A DNA stretch of 64,000 nt from the NCBI RefSeq assembly GCF_013364275.1, contig NZ_CP054932.1, positions 310,001 through 374,000 of the forward strand, written 5' to 3'. The stretch is from Actinomadura sp. NAK00032. GTDB lineage: Bacteria > Actinomycetota > Actinomycetes > Streptosporangiales > Streptosporangiaceae. Shown here one piece after another: positions 32,092-40,559 of the stretch; position 1 is the stretch's first letter; each line of letters starts with the position of its first letter. The position numbers and the translations under genes were made by a program. The notes below the pieces were generated by a model that did no database searches, was not told where the DNA came from, and saw only the letters and a list, made by a program, of their open reading frames with translations.

Positions 32092-32445
32092 TCAGGGGGT
32101 CGTGGTGGACGGGAACGACACGATCGCCTCGCGCAGCGTGTCGAAGATCGGGATGAACTTGTCGATCCCGGTGATGCGGAAGACCCGCTGGACGCGCGGC
32201 GGCAGCGCCACCAGCGCGATGTGGGAGCCGCGTTCCATCGCGCGGCGGTTGGCGGCGACGAGCGCGTTCAGGCCCGTCGAGTCGCAGAAGGTCACCTCGC
32301 GCATGTCGACGACCATCGGCTCGCCCGTGTCGACGACCTCGAAGAGGGTCTCCTCGAAGCGCGTCCGTGACACCACGTCGATGTCGCCCTGCACGCGCAC
32401 GACCGCGCAGCGGTCGTCGCGCATCAGGCTGATGTCGAAGTCCAT
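32092..32445 (-). CDS. STAS-domain anti-sigma factor antagonist
   Basis: A 117-residue single-domain STAS protein. The phosphorylation-site loop reads DSTGLNAL, so the acceptor Ser is present, and the helix before it is MVVDMREVTFC. It resembles SpoIIAA/RsbV proteins, which bind an anti-sigma kinase when unphosphorylated and release its sigma factor. The ATG at 32445 has GTGAGGTGACC upstream; an open frame extends to 32607 without homology. No anti-sigma or sigma gene is adjacent, so its partner is elsewhere. Confidence 0.9.
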   Translation of the reverse strand: MDFDISLMRDDRCAVVRVQGDIDVVSRTRFEETLFEVVDTGEPMVVDMREVTFCDSTGLNALVAANRRAMERGSHIALVALPPRVQRVFRITGIDKFIPIFDTLREAIVSFPSTTTP

Positions 32446-32855
32446 GGTCACCTCACGCCCCACTCCGGTGGTACCCGGCCATCTCAGGTGACTCCTCAGG
32501 ATCGCGCACCCGTGCCCGCATTCCAAGCTCTCACCGGGAATCGGGACCGGGCCCGCCGCCCGCGTCCCGGACCGTAACGCCGTACCGGACGCCCCTGCCG
32601 GTCCCACGTCCAGACTCTACCCGACATGCCGTCCGGGGCGTCCGGATGCGTCCGGGGTCATCCGGGAAACGGAGGCAATAACTTACTCAAGAGAAACTTA
32701 CTGAAGGGTAAGAATGGCCCGGCAATCCCGTGCGCAGCCCGTTTGACCTGGGCTTTGGCCATTTCTTACCCGCCTCCCGGCCGGAAAGACGGACACTGAC
32801 CCGGGCCCGGATCGGCGCAGAGGTTACAGTGGCGGTGGCGAATTCGGGAGGCTTG
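32446..32855. other. Divergent intergenic region before plsC
   Basis: No gene is supported. An AT-rich island at 32677-32715 carries the direct repeat AACTTACT twice (17 bp apart) and the inverted repeat CTTAC-6 nt-GTAAG (32697-32712). It may hold the STAS and plsC promoters with a regulator site. Confidence 0.4.
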
Positions 32856-33527
32856 GTGTTCTACACGTTCATGACGCGGGTCGTGCGTCCGATCCTCTGG
32901 CTGCTGTTCCGGCCCCGGGTGGTCGGCGGCGAGAACGTGCCGGCCTACGGGCCGCTGATCGTGGCGAGCAACCACCTGTCGTTCATCGACAGCTTCATCA
33001 TCCCGCTCGCGGTGCCGCGCCCGGTCACCTACATCGCCAAGGCCGACTACTTCGAGGGCGGCGGGCTGAAGAAGGGCTTCGTCCGCTGGTTCCTCACCAA
33101 CCTCGGGCACGTCCCGGTCCGCCGCGGCGCCCGCCGCGCCGCGATGGGCGCGCTGGAACAGGCCGCCGAGGTCCTCGACAACGCCGGCGCGTTCGCGATC
33201 TACCCGGAGGGCACCCGCTCCCCGGACGGCCGCCTCTACCGCGGCCGGACGGGCGTCGGCTGGCTCGTCCTGGAGTCCGGCGCCCGCGTCCTGCCGGTCG
33301 CCCTGGAGGGCACCGAGAAGATCCAGCCCATCGGCGCCGGGTTCCCGCGCGTCTTCGGCCCCCGCCCCACCGTGCGGATCGGCCCCCCGATGGACTTCTC
33401 CCACTACCGCGACCTGCCGCCCGCCAAGGCCCGCCGCGCCATCACCGACGAGATCGTCGAGACCATCCAGAAGATGTCCGGCCAGGACTACGCGGCCGAG
33501 TACAACGACCGAGCCGAACAAACCTGA
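32856..33527 (+). CDS. 1-acyl-glycerol-3-phosphate acyltransferase (PlsC family)
   Basis: A protein of about 223 residues. The acyltransferase motifs appear in order: NHLSFID (H-x4-D), VPVRRGARRAA, YPEGTRSPDG and LPVALEGTEKI. The enzyme transfers an acyl chain to lysophosphatidic acid at the inner face of the membrane, and the N-terminal segment VRPILWLLFRP is a likely membrane anchor. The GTG at 32856 follows GGGAGG at a good distance; an in-frame extension to 32730 runs through the AT-rich promoter island and is rejected. Confidence 0.92.
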   Translation: MFYTFMTRVVRPILWLLFRPRVVGGENVPAYGPLIVASNHLSFIDSFIIPLAVPRPVTYIAKADYFEGGGLKKGFVRWFLTNLGHVPVRRGARRAAMGALEQAAEVLDNAGAFAIYPEGTRSPDGRLYRGRTGVGWLVLESGARVLPVALEGTEKIQPIGAGFPRVFGPRPTVRIGPPMDFSHYRDLPPAKARRAITDEIVETIQKMSGQDYAAEYNDRAEQT

Positions 33528-33684
33528 CACCGCCCTCCGCTCCGCTGGCGCTCCGCTGCGGTCGGTGTGTGAGTGCGCCACGCCGTTCGGTGTTCGTGCG
33601 CTGCGCCGGGCTTGTCTTTGCGGTTTCGTGGTCGGGGCGTGTCGTCCGGGGTCCGGCGCGGGGTTCGGGTCGTAATGTCGCGGG

Positions 33685-34380
33685 ATGGGGCAGAGGAGTC
33701 TGGCGGTCGTGGTGGCCGGGGTGTCCGTCGTCGCGGTCGCCTGCGGGGGCGGCGGGGAGCGGGCGCGGGAGGTGGGCGGTACCGCGCGGGCCGAGGTCGC
33801 GGGCATCGGGTTCACCTCCGACCAGCTGGCGCAGGCGCTGCTCGGCGAGGCCCCGGGCTACCGGCGGGCCGGTGAGCCCGACTCCGGCGAGTACGGGTCG
33901 CTGAAGGCGATCCAGAACGCCGCCAGGCTGCAGCGCGAGGCGACCCTGGACAAGCCGCGGTGCGGGGCGTCGCGTCCCGGCGGGACCGTGGCCGGCGACG
34001 TTCCGGCCGCCCTGGTCTCCTTCACCGGCACCGCCGGGCAGACCGCCACCGAGACGCTGATGGGCATGTCCGCCGCCGACGCGGAGAAGCAGGTCAACGC
34101 GCGCGTCCCGTCGGGGTGCCTGAGGTTCCGCACGAAGGTCGGCTCGCAGTGGGCCGAGCACCGCGTGGTCGAGACGCCGAAGGGCGACATCGGGGAGGGC
34201 TCGCGCACCGTCGGGGTCAGCACGACCGGCGGCGACGCCCGCGCCCGCACCTGGTACGTGGTGTTCCGCGGCCGGCACTACCTCGCCACCGTCACGGTCT
34301 TCGGCCCGACCGCCACCCGCGAGGACGCCGAGCGGCTCGCCCGCGAGGCGCACGAACAGGCCGAGCGCGTGCTGCCGTGA
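33685..34380 (+). CDS. Putative lipoprotein of unknown function
   Basis: A 231-residue protein. The signal peptide ends with VAVACGGGG, a lipobox with Cys20, so it is probably lipid-anchored. The mature part is mixed alpha/beta with two cysteines (KPRCGA, PSGCLRF) that could form a disulfide, and it ends in a helix (TREDAERLAREAHEQAERVL). This layout resembles many small actinobacterial lipoproteins, but I do not recognise a family. TAATGT lies six bases before the ATG (33673-33678) and no ribosome site is seen, so the mRNA is probably leaderless. Confidence 0.8.
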   Translation: MGQRSLAVVVAGVSVVAVACGGGGERAREVGGTARAEVAGIGFTSDQLAQALLGEAPGYRRAGEPDSGEYGSLKAIQNAARLQREATLDKPRCGASRPGGTVAGDVPAALVSFTGTAGQTATETLMGMSAADAEKQVNARVPSGCLRFRTKVGSQWAEHRVVETPKGDIGEGSRTVGVSTTGGDARARTWYVVFRGRHYLATVTVFGPTATREDAERLAREAHEQAERVLP

Positions 34381-34464
34381 GTCACGCGGCTCGCCGCCGG
34401 TCTCGCCGAGCGGATACGGTTCGGCTTACACGGGGCGGACGCCCCGGGCTCGTTCCCAGCGGGG

Positions 34465-34674
34465 GTGTGCTTGATCGGTAGGGAGGGCCGGGTCACCGGT
34501 CGGATCGGTCCAGGGCTCGTCGGCGAGGTCATGATCCCCATCCGCGGCGGGGTCGAGGCGTTCTACGCCCACCCCGTGGACCCGCGCGAGGAGATCGGCG
34601 TCGGCTCGATCATCGTGGTGGTCGAGTACCACCCGCCCCGGACGGTGTACGTGGCGCCCGCGCTGCCCCAGTGA
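34465..34674 (+). CDS. NfeD-like OB-fold protein paired with flotillin
   Basis: A 69-residue protein (MCLIGREGRVTGRIGPGLVG ... VEYHPPRTVYVAP). GREGRV plus the closing VVVEYHPPRTVYV strand match the small C-terminal OB domain of NfeD proteins without the membrane or protease domains. It lies 130 bp upstream of a flotillin gene on the same strand, the usual partnership of NfeD and SPFH proteins. A TTG two codons later is also a possible start. Confidence 0.75.
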   Translation: MCLIGREGRVTGRIGPGLVGEVMIPIRGGVEAFYAHPVDPREEIGVGSIIVVVEYHPPRTVYVAPALPQ

Positions 34675-34804
34675 CGTGCCGCCCCGGTGACCCATTGGCC
34701 CGATGAGGCCATCCGCGGGGAGAACCGAACGCGCCGCCCGCGCGTCTGAGGGGAAACGCGGCCGGACTTGTACCGCCCGCGCCGATATCTGAAGAGGAGG
34801 CCGC

Positions 34805-36142
34805 ATGCCCGTGCTCGCCGTGGCGATCGGCGTCGCCGTCGCCGTCATCGTGTTGATCATCTTGTTCAAGATGGTCTGGCGGGTCGCCGAGCCGAACGAG
34901 GCTCTGATCATTTCCGGGCTCGGCGCCAAGTCCAAGCCGATCGACGGCGTGGACAGCCTCGGATTCAAGATCGTGACCGGCAAGGGGACGTCCGTCCTGC
35001 CCGGCTTCCAGGTGTCGCGGCGGCTGCAGCTCGACAGCCGCGCCGCCAACCTCGAAGTGAGCTGCGTGACGCAGCAGGGCATCCCGGTCAAGGTGCGCGG
35101 CGTGGTCATCTACAAGGTCGGCGACGACCTGGTCTCGATCGCGAACGCGGCGCGGCGGTTCCTGGAGCAGCAGTCGTCCATGGACGGCGCGATCCACGAG
35201 CTGTTCACCGGTCACCTGCGCTCCATCATCGGCAACCTCACCGTCGAGGACCTGATCCTCAACCGCGAGCGCCTCACGTCCGAGACGCGCAGCTCCGCGG
35301 CCGACGAGATGAGCAAGCTCGGGCTGGTCGTCGACTCCCTGCAGATCCAGGAGATCGACGACGAGACCGGCTACATCACCAACCTGGGCCGTCCGCACGC
35401 CGCGAAGGTCGCCGCCGCCGCCCGCATCGCCGAGGCCGAGCGCAACCAGGAGGCCACCGAGCGGGAGCAGGAGACCGAGCGGCAGAACGCCGCGGTCATC
35501 CGCGACACCGAGATGAAGAAGGCCGAGTACGAGGGCCAGGTGCAGCAGGCCGCGCAGCAGGCCCGGCAGGAGGTCATCCTCAAGGAGACCCGCAACGCCG
35601 AGCTGGAGGCCGAGCGCACCGAGAAGCGGCTGGAGAGCGAGGTCCGCAAGCCGGCGGACGCCAAGGCGTACGAGCAGGTGAAGCTGGCCGAGGCCGAGCG
35701 CGAGGAGCGCATCTCCTACGCGCAGGCCGCGGCGACCGAGGTCCAGCTGAAGGCGCAGCGGGAGTCGGAGGCCATCCGGCTGCTCGGTGAGGCCGAGGCG
35801 GACGCGACCCGCCAGAAGGGCCTCGCCGAGGCCGAGGCGATCAAGGCCCGCGGGGAGGCGCTGGCGAAGAACACCGACGCCGTCATCGCGCAGCAGCTCG
35901 CCGAGCAGTGGCCGCAGATCGTCGAGGCCGGCGCGGGCGTGTTCGGCAACGTCGACAACATGGTCGTGCTGAACGGCGCCGAGGGCGTCGAGGACATGCT
36001 CGCCAAGGCCCTGACGCTCGGCGGCACCGGCCTCGGCGTGGCGCGGCAGCTGCTCGCCAACCTGAACACCCAGCCCGCCGCCAACGGCCACAACGGCCCG
36101 GCCCCGGCGGTCCCGGCCGTAGAGGTCCCCAAGGAGGACTGA
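34805..36142 (+). CDS. Flotillin-like SPFH-domain membrane protein
   Basis: A 445-residue protein. The N-terminal membrane segment (VLAVAIGVAVAVIVLIILFKMVW) is followed by the SPFH/band 7 domain (about residues 30-200, including RRLQLDSRAANLEVSCVTQQGIPVKVRGVVIYKVG). A long Glu/Ala-rich coiled coil (about 205-360) with EAEAxA repeats follows, then a short C-terminal region with Pro. The proportions are those of FloT-type flotillins, which form oligomeric membrane microdomains. GAAGAGGAGG precedes the ATG. It is the second gene of an NfeD-flotillin pair and ends before a clear terminator. Confidence 0.92.
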   Translation: MPVLAVAIGVAVAVIVLIILFKMVWRVAEPNEALIISGLGAKSKPIDGVDSLGFKIVTGKGTSVLPGFQVSRRLQLDSRAANLEVSCVTQQGIPVKVRGVVIYKVGDDLVSIANAARRFLEQQSSMDGAIHELFTGHLRSIIGNLTVEDLILNRERLTSETRSSAADEMSKLGLVVDSLQIQEIDDETGYITNLGRPHAAKVAAAARIAEAERNQEATEREQETERQNAAVIRDTEMKKAEYEGQVQQAAQQARQEVILKETRNAELEAERTEKRLESEVRKPADAKAYEQVKLAEAEREERISYAQAAATEVQLKAQRESEAIRLLGEAEADATRQKGLAEAEAIKARGEALAKNTDAVIAQQLAEQWPQIVEAGAGVFGNVDNMVVLNGAEGVEDMLAKALTLGGTGLGVARQLLANLNTQPAANGHNGPAPAVPAVEVPKED

Positions 36143-36156
36143 CCCCGAACCCCCTG

Positions 36157-36179
36157 AAGGCCCGGCATCGCCGGGCCTT
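36157..36179 (+). terminator. Terminator after the flotillin gene
   Basis: AAGGCCCGGC (36157-36166) and GCCGGGCCTT (36170-36179) form a perfect 10-bp stem with a 3-nt loop, followed by CTTGG. Confidence 0.75.
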
Positions 36180-36219
36180 CTTGGCGTTGGGGGGCGGCCG
36201 GTCCCGCTAAGTTCGATGC

Positions 36220-36894
36220 ATGTCCGTGCCCCGGCTCGCCGTCTCCGTCGATCTTGTCGTGCTCACCGTGCGGGAGCAGCGCCTGTGCGCGCTGATGTGG
36301 CGGCGGGACCGGGCGCCCTATGACGGAGCGTGGTCGCTGCCGGGCGGTTTCATCCAGCTCGACGAGGACCTGCCGGTCGCCGCGTCCCGGCTGATGGCGG
36401 AGCGGGCCGGGCTCGCGGACGTGCGCATCCACCTGGAGCAGCTCGCCACCTACGGCTACCCCGACCGCGACCCCCGGCAGCGGGTCGTGAGCGTCGCCTA
36501 CCTGGGGCTGGCGCCCGACCTGCCCGCGTCCAGCCGGGCCCAGGTGCTGTGGACGGCCGTGGACGAGCTCGTCCACCGCGACCAGGCCGCGTTCGACCAC
36601 CGGCGGATCCTGTGCGACGGGATGGAGCGGGCGCGGGCGAAGCTGGAGTACACCTCGCTCGCCGCGGCGTTCTGCCCGCCCGAGTTCACCGTCGCCGAGC
36701 TGCGCCGCGTCTACGAGATCGTGTGGGGCACCAGCCTCGACCCGCGCAACTTCCACCGGAAGGTCACCGGCGCCGACCGGTTCCTCATCCCCACCGACCG
36801 GACCACGACGCGCGACGGCGGCCGTCCCGCCCGGCTGTACCGGCGCGGCGACGCCACGCAGCTCCGCCCGCCGATGCTGCGTCCCAGGGCTTGA
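36220..36894 (+). CDS. NrtR-like regulator with degenerate Nudix domain
   Basis: A 224-residue protein. An N-terminal Nudix fold (about residues 5-140) is followed by a winged helix (FTVAELRRVYEIVWGTSLDPRNFHRKV). The Nudix box begins normally (GGFIQLDEDLPVAASRLMAERAGL), but the catalytic REXXEE is replaced by RLMAER, so hydrolysis is unlikely. That is the known state of NrtR regulators, which sense ADP-ribose derivatives and control NAD metabolism. No NAD gene is adjacent. TAAGTT lies six bases before the ATG (36208-36213) with no ribosome site, so it is probably leaderless. Confidence 0.85.
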   Translation: MSVPRLAVSVDLVVLTVREQRLCALMWRRDRAPYDGAWSLPGGFIQLDEDLPVAASRLMAERAGLADVRIHLEQLATYGYPDRDPRQRVVSVAYLGLAPDLPASSRAQVLWTAVDELVHRDQAAFDHRRILCDGMERARAKLEYTSLAAAFCPPEFTVAELRRVYEIVWGTSLDPRNFHRKVTGADRFLIPTDRTTTRDGGRPARLYRRGDATQLRPPMLRPRA

Positions 36895-36944
36895 CCTGGG
36901 GCGATGTCGCGCGCATCGGCCGGCGGTTGCTATTTTCGGCTCCT

Positions 36945-37223
36945 GTGAACGGTGACGAAGCGCTCGGCCTGCTCGTCCGCGACATCGGGGACGCCGGTGT
37001 CGAGGAGATGGCCGGCTCCCCGGGCCTCGCGGCCGCCGTCGACCAGCATGTGGCCGCGCTCCGCGACGAGCTGGGCGCCGCGGGCCCGGACGAGCTGATG
37101 GGGTACCTGACGGAGTTCGCGGAGGACGCCTTCAACCGGGGCTGGTGGCCGCACGATCCCGGTGACTGGGAGTTCGTCCGGATCGTGGCCGTCTGCTGGA
37201 TGATGAGGGACGTTGCCGGCTGA
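36945..37223 (+). CDS. Small hypothetical protein, 92 aa
   Basis: A GTG-started acidic, helical protein (VNGDEALGLLVRDIGDAG ... ENDS WEFVRIVAVCWMMRDVAG). No motif, signal or membrane helix is recognised. It sits between the NrtR-like gene and hisC on the same strand, 57 bp before the latter. The open frame continues upstream through the NrtR gene in another phase, so the start rests on the GTG and on the point where the sequence stops resembling a shadow. Aromatic residues cluster at the C-terminus (GWWPHDPGDWEF). Confidence 0.55.
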   Translation: MNGDEALGLLVRDIGDAGVEEMAGSPGLAAAVDQHVAALRDELGAAGPDELMGYLTEFAEDAFNRGWWPHDPGDWEFVRIVAVCWMMRDVAG

Positions 37224-37280
37224 TTCCGGACGCTGCGTAGGCTGTGGGGTCATCACCCCTGCGCAACTTGGAGGACAACG

Positions 37281-38360
37281 GTGTCCGAGGCAAACACTCC
37301 GCGCTTCCGCTCCGTCCTCGACCGGTTCGTGGCTTACAAGCCCGGCAAGGTCGTGGTGTCGCCCGAGGGCCGCTCGTACAAGCTGTCGTCCAACGAGTCG
37401 CCGCACGGCCCGCTGCCGTCGGTCGTGGACGCGATCGCCGAGGCGGCCCGGAACGTCAACCGCTACCCCGACAACAACGCGACCGCGCTGACGGAGGAGA
37501 TCGCCGCGTTCTGCGGCGTCCCCGCCGACCACGTCGCGGTCGGCTGCGGTTCGGTCGGGATGACGCAGATGCTGCTGGAGGCCGTCGCCGAGCCGGGCGC
37601 CGAGGTCGTGTACGCGTGGCGGTCGTTCGAGGCGTACCCCCTCCTCGTGTCGCTGTCGGGCGCGACGGGCGTCCAGGTGCCGCTGAAGGACGAGACGCAC
37701 GACCTGGAGGCGATGGCCGACGCGATCACCGACCGCACCCGGCTGATCTTCGTCTGCAACCCGAACAACCCGACGGGCACGATCGTCCGGCGCGCCCGGC
37801 TGGAGGCGTTCCTCGACCGCGTCCCCGCCGACTGCCTGGTGGTGCTGGACGAGGCGTACCGCGAGTACATCCGCGACGACGAGGTGCCGGACGGCCTCAC
37901 CCTGCGCGGCGACCGCCCGAACCTCGCCGTCCTCCGCACGTTCTCCAAGGCGTACGGGCTCGCGGGCCTGCGCATCGGCTACCTCGTCGCGCACCCGGAC
38001 GTGGCGGGCGCGATCCGCAAGACGTTCCTGCCGTTCAGCGTGAACTCCGTCGCCCAGGCCGCCGGCGTCGCGTCGCTGAGGGCCACCGACGAACTGATGG
38101 AGCGCGTCGAGGGCACGGTGAAGGAGCGCGACCGCGTCCGGGGCGCCCTGCTCGCCGACGGCTGGACGGTCCCGCCGACCGAGGCGAACTTCGTCTGGCT
38201 GCGCCTCGGCGACCGGACGATGGAGTTCTCCGACGCCTGCGACGCCTACGGCGTGAGCGTCCGCCCGTTCGACGGCGAAGGCGCCCGCGTCTCCATCGGC
38301 TCCCCGGAGGAGAACGACGCCTTCCTGACCGTCGCCAGGGCCTTCCCCCACCGCAACTAG
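37281..38360 (+). CDS. hisC: Histidinol-phosphate aminotransferase
   Basis: A 359-residue class I/II PLP aminotransferase. Substrate and cofactor motifs appear in order: [37 protein letters not shown], and the PLP-lysine in [17 protein letters not shown]. The Asn-Glu near the N-terminus and the YPD segment are HisC hallmarks, although close paralogues accept aromatic amino acids. It converts imidazole-acetol phosphate to histidinol phosphate. No other his gene is in the window, so it may be the stand-alone aromatic type. The GTG at 37281 follows GGAGG. Its stop overlaps the end of an MFS gene fragment on the other strand. Confidence 0.88.
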   Translation: MSEANTPRFRSVLDRFVAYKPGKVVVSPEGRSYKLSSNESPHGPLPSVVDAIAEAARNVNRYPDNNATALTEEIAAFCGVPADHVAVGCGSVGMTQMLLEAVAEPGAEVVYAWRSFEAYPLLVSLSGATGVQVPLKDETHDLEAMADAITDRTRLIFVCNPNNPTGTIVRRARLEAFLDRVPADCLVVLDEAYREYIRDDEVPDGLTLRGDRPNLAVLRTFSKAYGLAGLRIGYLVAHPDVAGAIRKTFLPFSVNSVAQAAGVASLRATDELMERVEGTVKERDRVRGALLADGWTVPPTEANFVWLRLGDRTMEFSDACDAYGVSVRPFDGEGARVSIGSPEENDAFLTVARAFPHRN

Positions 38361-38675
38361 GGACGACCGGCAGCCGCCCTTGCCGTGCGGGGCACGACCG
38401 GGGCGGGGGCAGTGTGGCGGCCCGGAATGGCCAGGGCCGCCACGGCCCCGGCCAGCGACAGCGCACCGCTGCCAGGCGAGGCCCTCGGTCACGGCGCCGC
38501 CCACCACCGGTCCGGCGACGACCGCGAGCCCGGTGAGCCCGGCGAACAGGCCGAGCGCCTTCGGCCGGTCCTCCGGCGGATGGGCGGCGCTGAGCAGCGC
38601 CATCGCCAGTGGCATCACCAGGGCGGCACCGGCGCCCTGCACCGCCCGCGCGCCGATCAGCCACGGCCACCGGGC
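38357..38675 (-). pseudogene. MFS drug-exporter fragment (EmrB/QacA type), internally deleted
   Basis: From 38675 leftward the minus strand encodes WLIGARAVQGAGAALVMPLA then AMALLSAAHPPEDRPKALGLF and VVAGPVVGGAVTEGLAW, the conserved helix 4 to 5 region of 14-helix exporters. After about 38460 the frame changes, and a second piece reads LSLAGAVAALAIPGRH ... ending at a TAG at 38357-38359, a typical last helix and tail. So the start of the gene and everything between helix 6 and the last helix are missing, with a frameshift. Its tail overlaps the hisC stop. Confidence 0.8.
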
Positions 38676-38807
38676 TTCGCGATGTACCTGGACGGCCGGG
38701 CGTTCGCCGTCCAGGTTCTCACCTTGCGCGGCCCGTCGATCGCCGCCGTGACCGCCTTCCACAACCCCGCCCTCCTGGACCGCTTCGCCCTCCCCCAGAC
38801 AATCTGA
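38676..38807 (+). pseudogene. ECF sigma factor C-terminal fragment (SigJ-type)
   Basis: The plus strand from 38682 encodes MYLDGRAFAVQVLTLRGPSI then AAVTAFHNPALLDRFALPQTI and a stop. This is the usual end of large ECF sigma factors with a SnoaL-like C-terminal domain (xxxVTxFxDPxLFxxFGLP). Nothing of regions 2 and 4 is present. The fragment abuts the MFS fragment on the other strand, with the join near 38672-38680. Together they mark a deletion that fused two formerly separate genes. Confidence 0.7.
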
Positions 38808-38881
38808 CGGCCGGTCCGGCAAGCGCAGTGGCGATGTTCGTGGCGCGAATTATAGAGGGTGTTCGGTGTTACTCTGGCCAT

Positions 38882-39355
38882 GTGGCTAAGGAAGATGATG
38901 GGCGGATCGGGGTCGTGGCCGCGCTCGTGCGGTCCTCGTTCCTGGTGAATGCGGTGTACGCGGAGTCGGGCCGGGAGTACGGGGTGACTCCGCAGCAGGG
39001 GCAGTTGCTCTGCGTGCTGATGTCGCGGTCGTACGGCATGAGCGAGCTGGGCGCGATGCTGCGGCTGGCCAAGTCGAGCCTCACCGGGCTGGTGGACCGC
39101 ACCGAGCGGAACGGGCTGGTCAGGCGCGAGGCGGACCCTCGGGACACGCGCGCGGTGCGGGTCGCGCTGACCGAGCGGGGCGCGGAGCTGGCCGAGGAGT
39201 TCTACACCGAGACCTGCAGGCGGATCGACGAGCTGCCGGCGGGTCTCAGTCCGCAGGAGCGCGAGATGCTCGCCCGCCTGCTGGGGCGGGTCGTCCTCGA
39301 CAATGAGGCCCCGCTGGTCTTCAAGGAACCGGACGAGGGGGTGTCGGCGGTGTGA
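38882..39355 (+). CDS. MarR-family transcriptional regulator
   Basis: A 157-residue regulator. The winged helix reads GVTPQQGQLLCVLM ... YGMSELGAMLRLAKSSLTGLVDRTERNGLVRREADPRDTRAVRVALTERG, with the DxRxxxV wing signature. The GTG at 38882 is used; the open frame upstream runs through the sigma fragment. Two perfect palindromes follow the gene at 39388-39424, immediately before the flavoprotein gene, so this protein is the natural candidate for controlling that three-gene redox cluster and possibly sensing an electrophile or phenolic compound. A cysteine (LLCVLM) is near the dimer helix and could be a redox switch. Confidence 0.92.
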   Translation: MAKEDDGRIGVVAALVRSSFLVNAVYAESGREYGVTPQQGQLLCVLMSRSYGMSELGAMLRLAKSSLTGLVDRTERNGLVRREADPRDTRAVRVALTERGAELAEEFYTETCRRIDELPAGLSPQEREMLARLLGRVVLDNEAPLVFKEPDEGVSAV

Positions 39356-39387
39356 GCTGATGCCGCTCCCGCGAGCGTGGGCTTGTC

Positions 39388-39424
39388 GTTCGTAGGACGA
39401 ACTGTTACCGTTCGTACTACGAAC
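39388..39424. promoter_or_regulatory. Tandem MarR-type operator before the flavoprotein gene
   Basis: GTTCGTAGGACGAAC (39388-39402) and GTTCGTACTACGAAC (39410-39424) are two 15-bp palindromes of the same consensus GTTCGTA-N-TACGAAC. Their centres are 22 bp apart, two helical turns. They lie 30-66 bp before the ATG at 39454. The sequence between, CTGTTACC, is a possible -10 region. Two dimers could bind side by side on one face of the helix. Confidence 0.8.
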
Positions 39425-39453
39425 TCAAACCTTCGTTAAGGGAGCGTGCAGCT

Positions 39454-40548
39454 ATGAGCCGTACAGTCGCGGTCGTCGGTGGAGGCTACGGGGGCGCAGC
39501 GGTCGCCAAGGCGCTGGAGTCCGAGGCGGACGTCGTCCTCATCGACCCCCGGGACGCGTTCGTCAACGCGGCGGCGTCGCTGCGGGCGCTGACGCGGCCC
39601 GACTGGGCCGCCAACATGTTCTTCCCCTTCGAGACGCTGCTCACCGAAGGCCGGCTGGTCCGCGACCGCGCGGTGTCGGTCGACCCCGGCGGCGTCGCGC
39701 TGGCCTCCGGCGGCCGTGTCGACGCGGACTACATCGTGCTGGCCACCGGCTCCAGCTACGCGTACCCCGCCAAGCCCGGCTCCGACTCGATCGACGAGGC
39801 GCTGGACGATCTGCGCCGGACGCACAAGGAGCTGCGCCAGGCGGGCCGCGTGCTGATCCTCGGGGCGGGGCCGGTCGGCCTGGAACTGGCGGGTGAGATC
39901 AAGAACGTCTGGCCCGGCAAGCACGTGACCATCGCGGACCCGGCCGCCGAACTGCTCCCGGGATTCCAGCCCGAGGTGGTCGACGATCTGCGCGGCCAGC
40001 TCGACGCCCGGGGCATCGACCTGCGGCTCGGCACCGGGCTCACGGCGCCGCCGAGCACCGGGGCCGGGCAGGCCGGAGCGTTCACCGTCACGACCACCGG
40101 CGGGGACGAGATCGCCGCCGACATCTGGTTCCGCGCCTTCGGGGTGAGCACCAACAGCGACTACCTCGCCGACGGCAGGCTCACGGCGCGCGACGCGCAG
40201 GGGCGGGTCCCGGTGACCGAGTTCCTCAACGTCAAGGGGCACGAGCACGTCTACGCGGTCGGCGACATCACCGATGTGGCCGAGGCCAAGATGGCCGGCT
40301 ACGCGATGCAGCACGCGGAGGTCGTCGCCAAGAACATCCTCGGGCAGCTGAACGGCGCGCCGCCCGCGGCCTCCTACCAGCCGCTGCCGTACCCGATGAT
40401 CATGCTGCCGCTCGGGCCGGACGGCGGCGTCGCGCAGCTGCCCTCACCTGACGGGCCGTTCGTCGCGCCGCCCGCGATGGTCGCGGAGTACAAGGGCGCC
40501 GACCTGTTCACCGGCCGCTTCATCGGCCAGTTCGGCCCCACCGCCTGA
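39454..40548 (+). CDS. NAD(P)/FAD-dependent oxidoreductase (AIF/NDH-2-like)
   Basis: A 364-residue two-Rossmann flavoprotein. FAD motif AVVGGGYGGAAVAKAL is at residues 5-20, the linker is YIVLATGSSYAYP, the NAD(P) motif is VLILGAGPVGLELAGEI, and the third FAD motif is VYAVGDITDVAEAKMAGYAM. No redox CxxC is present, so it resembles ferroptosis-suppressor/AIF or NDH-2-like quinone reductases. It heads a run with an aldo/keto reductase and an LLM oxidoreductase, probably controlled by the upstream MarR regulator. A role in removing quinones or reactive carbonyls is inferred. Confidence 0.9.
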   Translation: MSRTVAVVGGGYGGAAVAKALESEADVVLIDPRDAFVNAAASLRALTRPDWAANMFFPFETLLTEGRLVRDRAVSVDPGGVALASGGRVDADYIVLATGSSYAYPAKPGSDSIDEALDDLRRTHKELRQAGRVLILGAGPVGLELAGEIKNVWPGKHVTIADPAAELLPGFQPEVVDDLRGQLDARGIDLRLGTGLTAPPSTGAGQAGAFTVTTTGGDEIAADIWFRAFGVSTNSDYLADGRLTARDAQGRVPVTEFLNVKGHEHVYAVGDITDVAEAKMAGYAMQHAEVVAKNILGQLNGAPPAASYQPLPYPMIMLPLGPDGGVAQLPSPDGPFVAPPAMVAEYKGADLFTGRFIGQFGPTA

Positions 40549-40559
40549 AAGGCACGACC

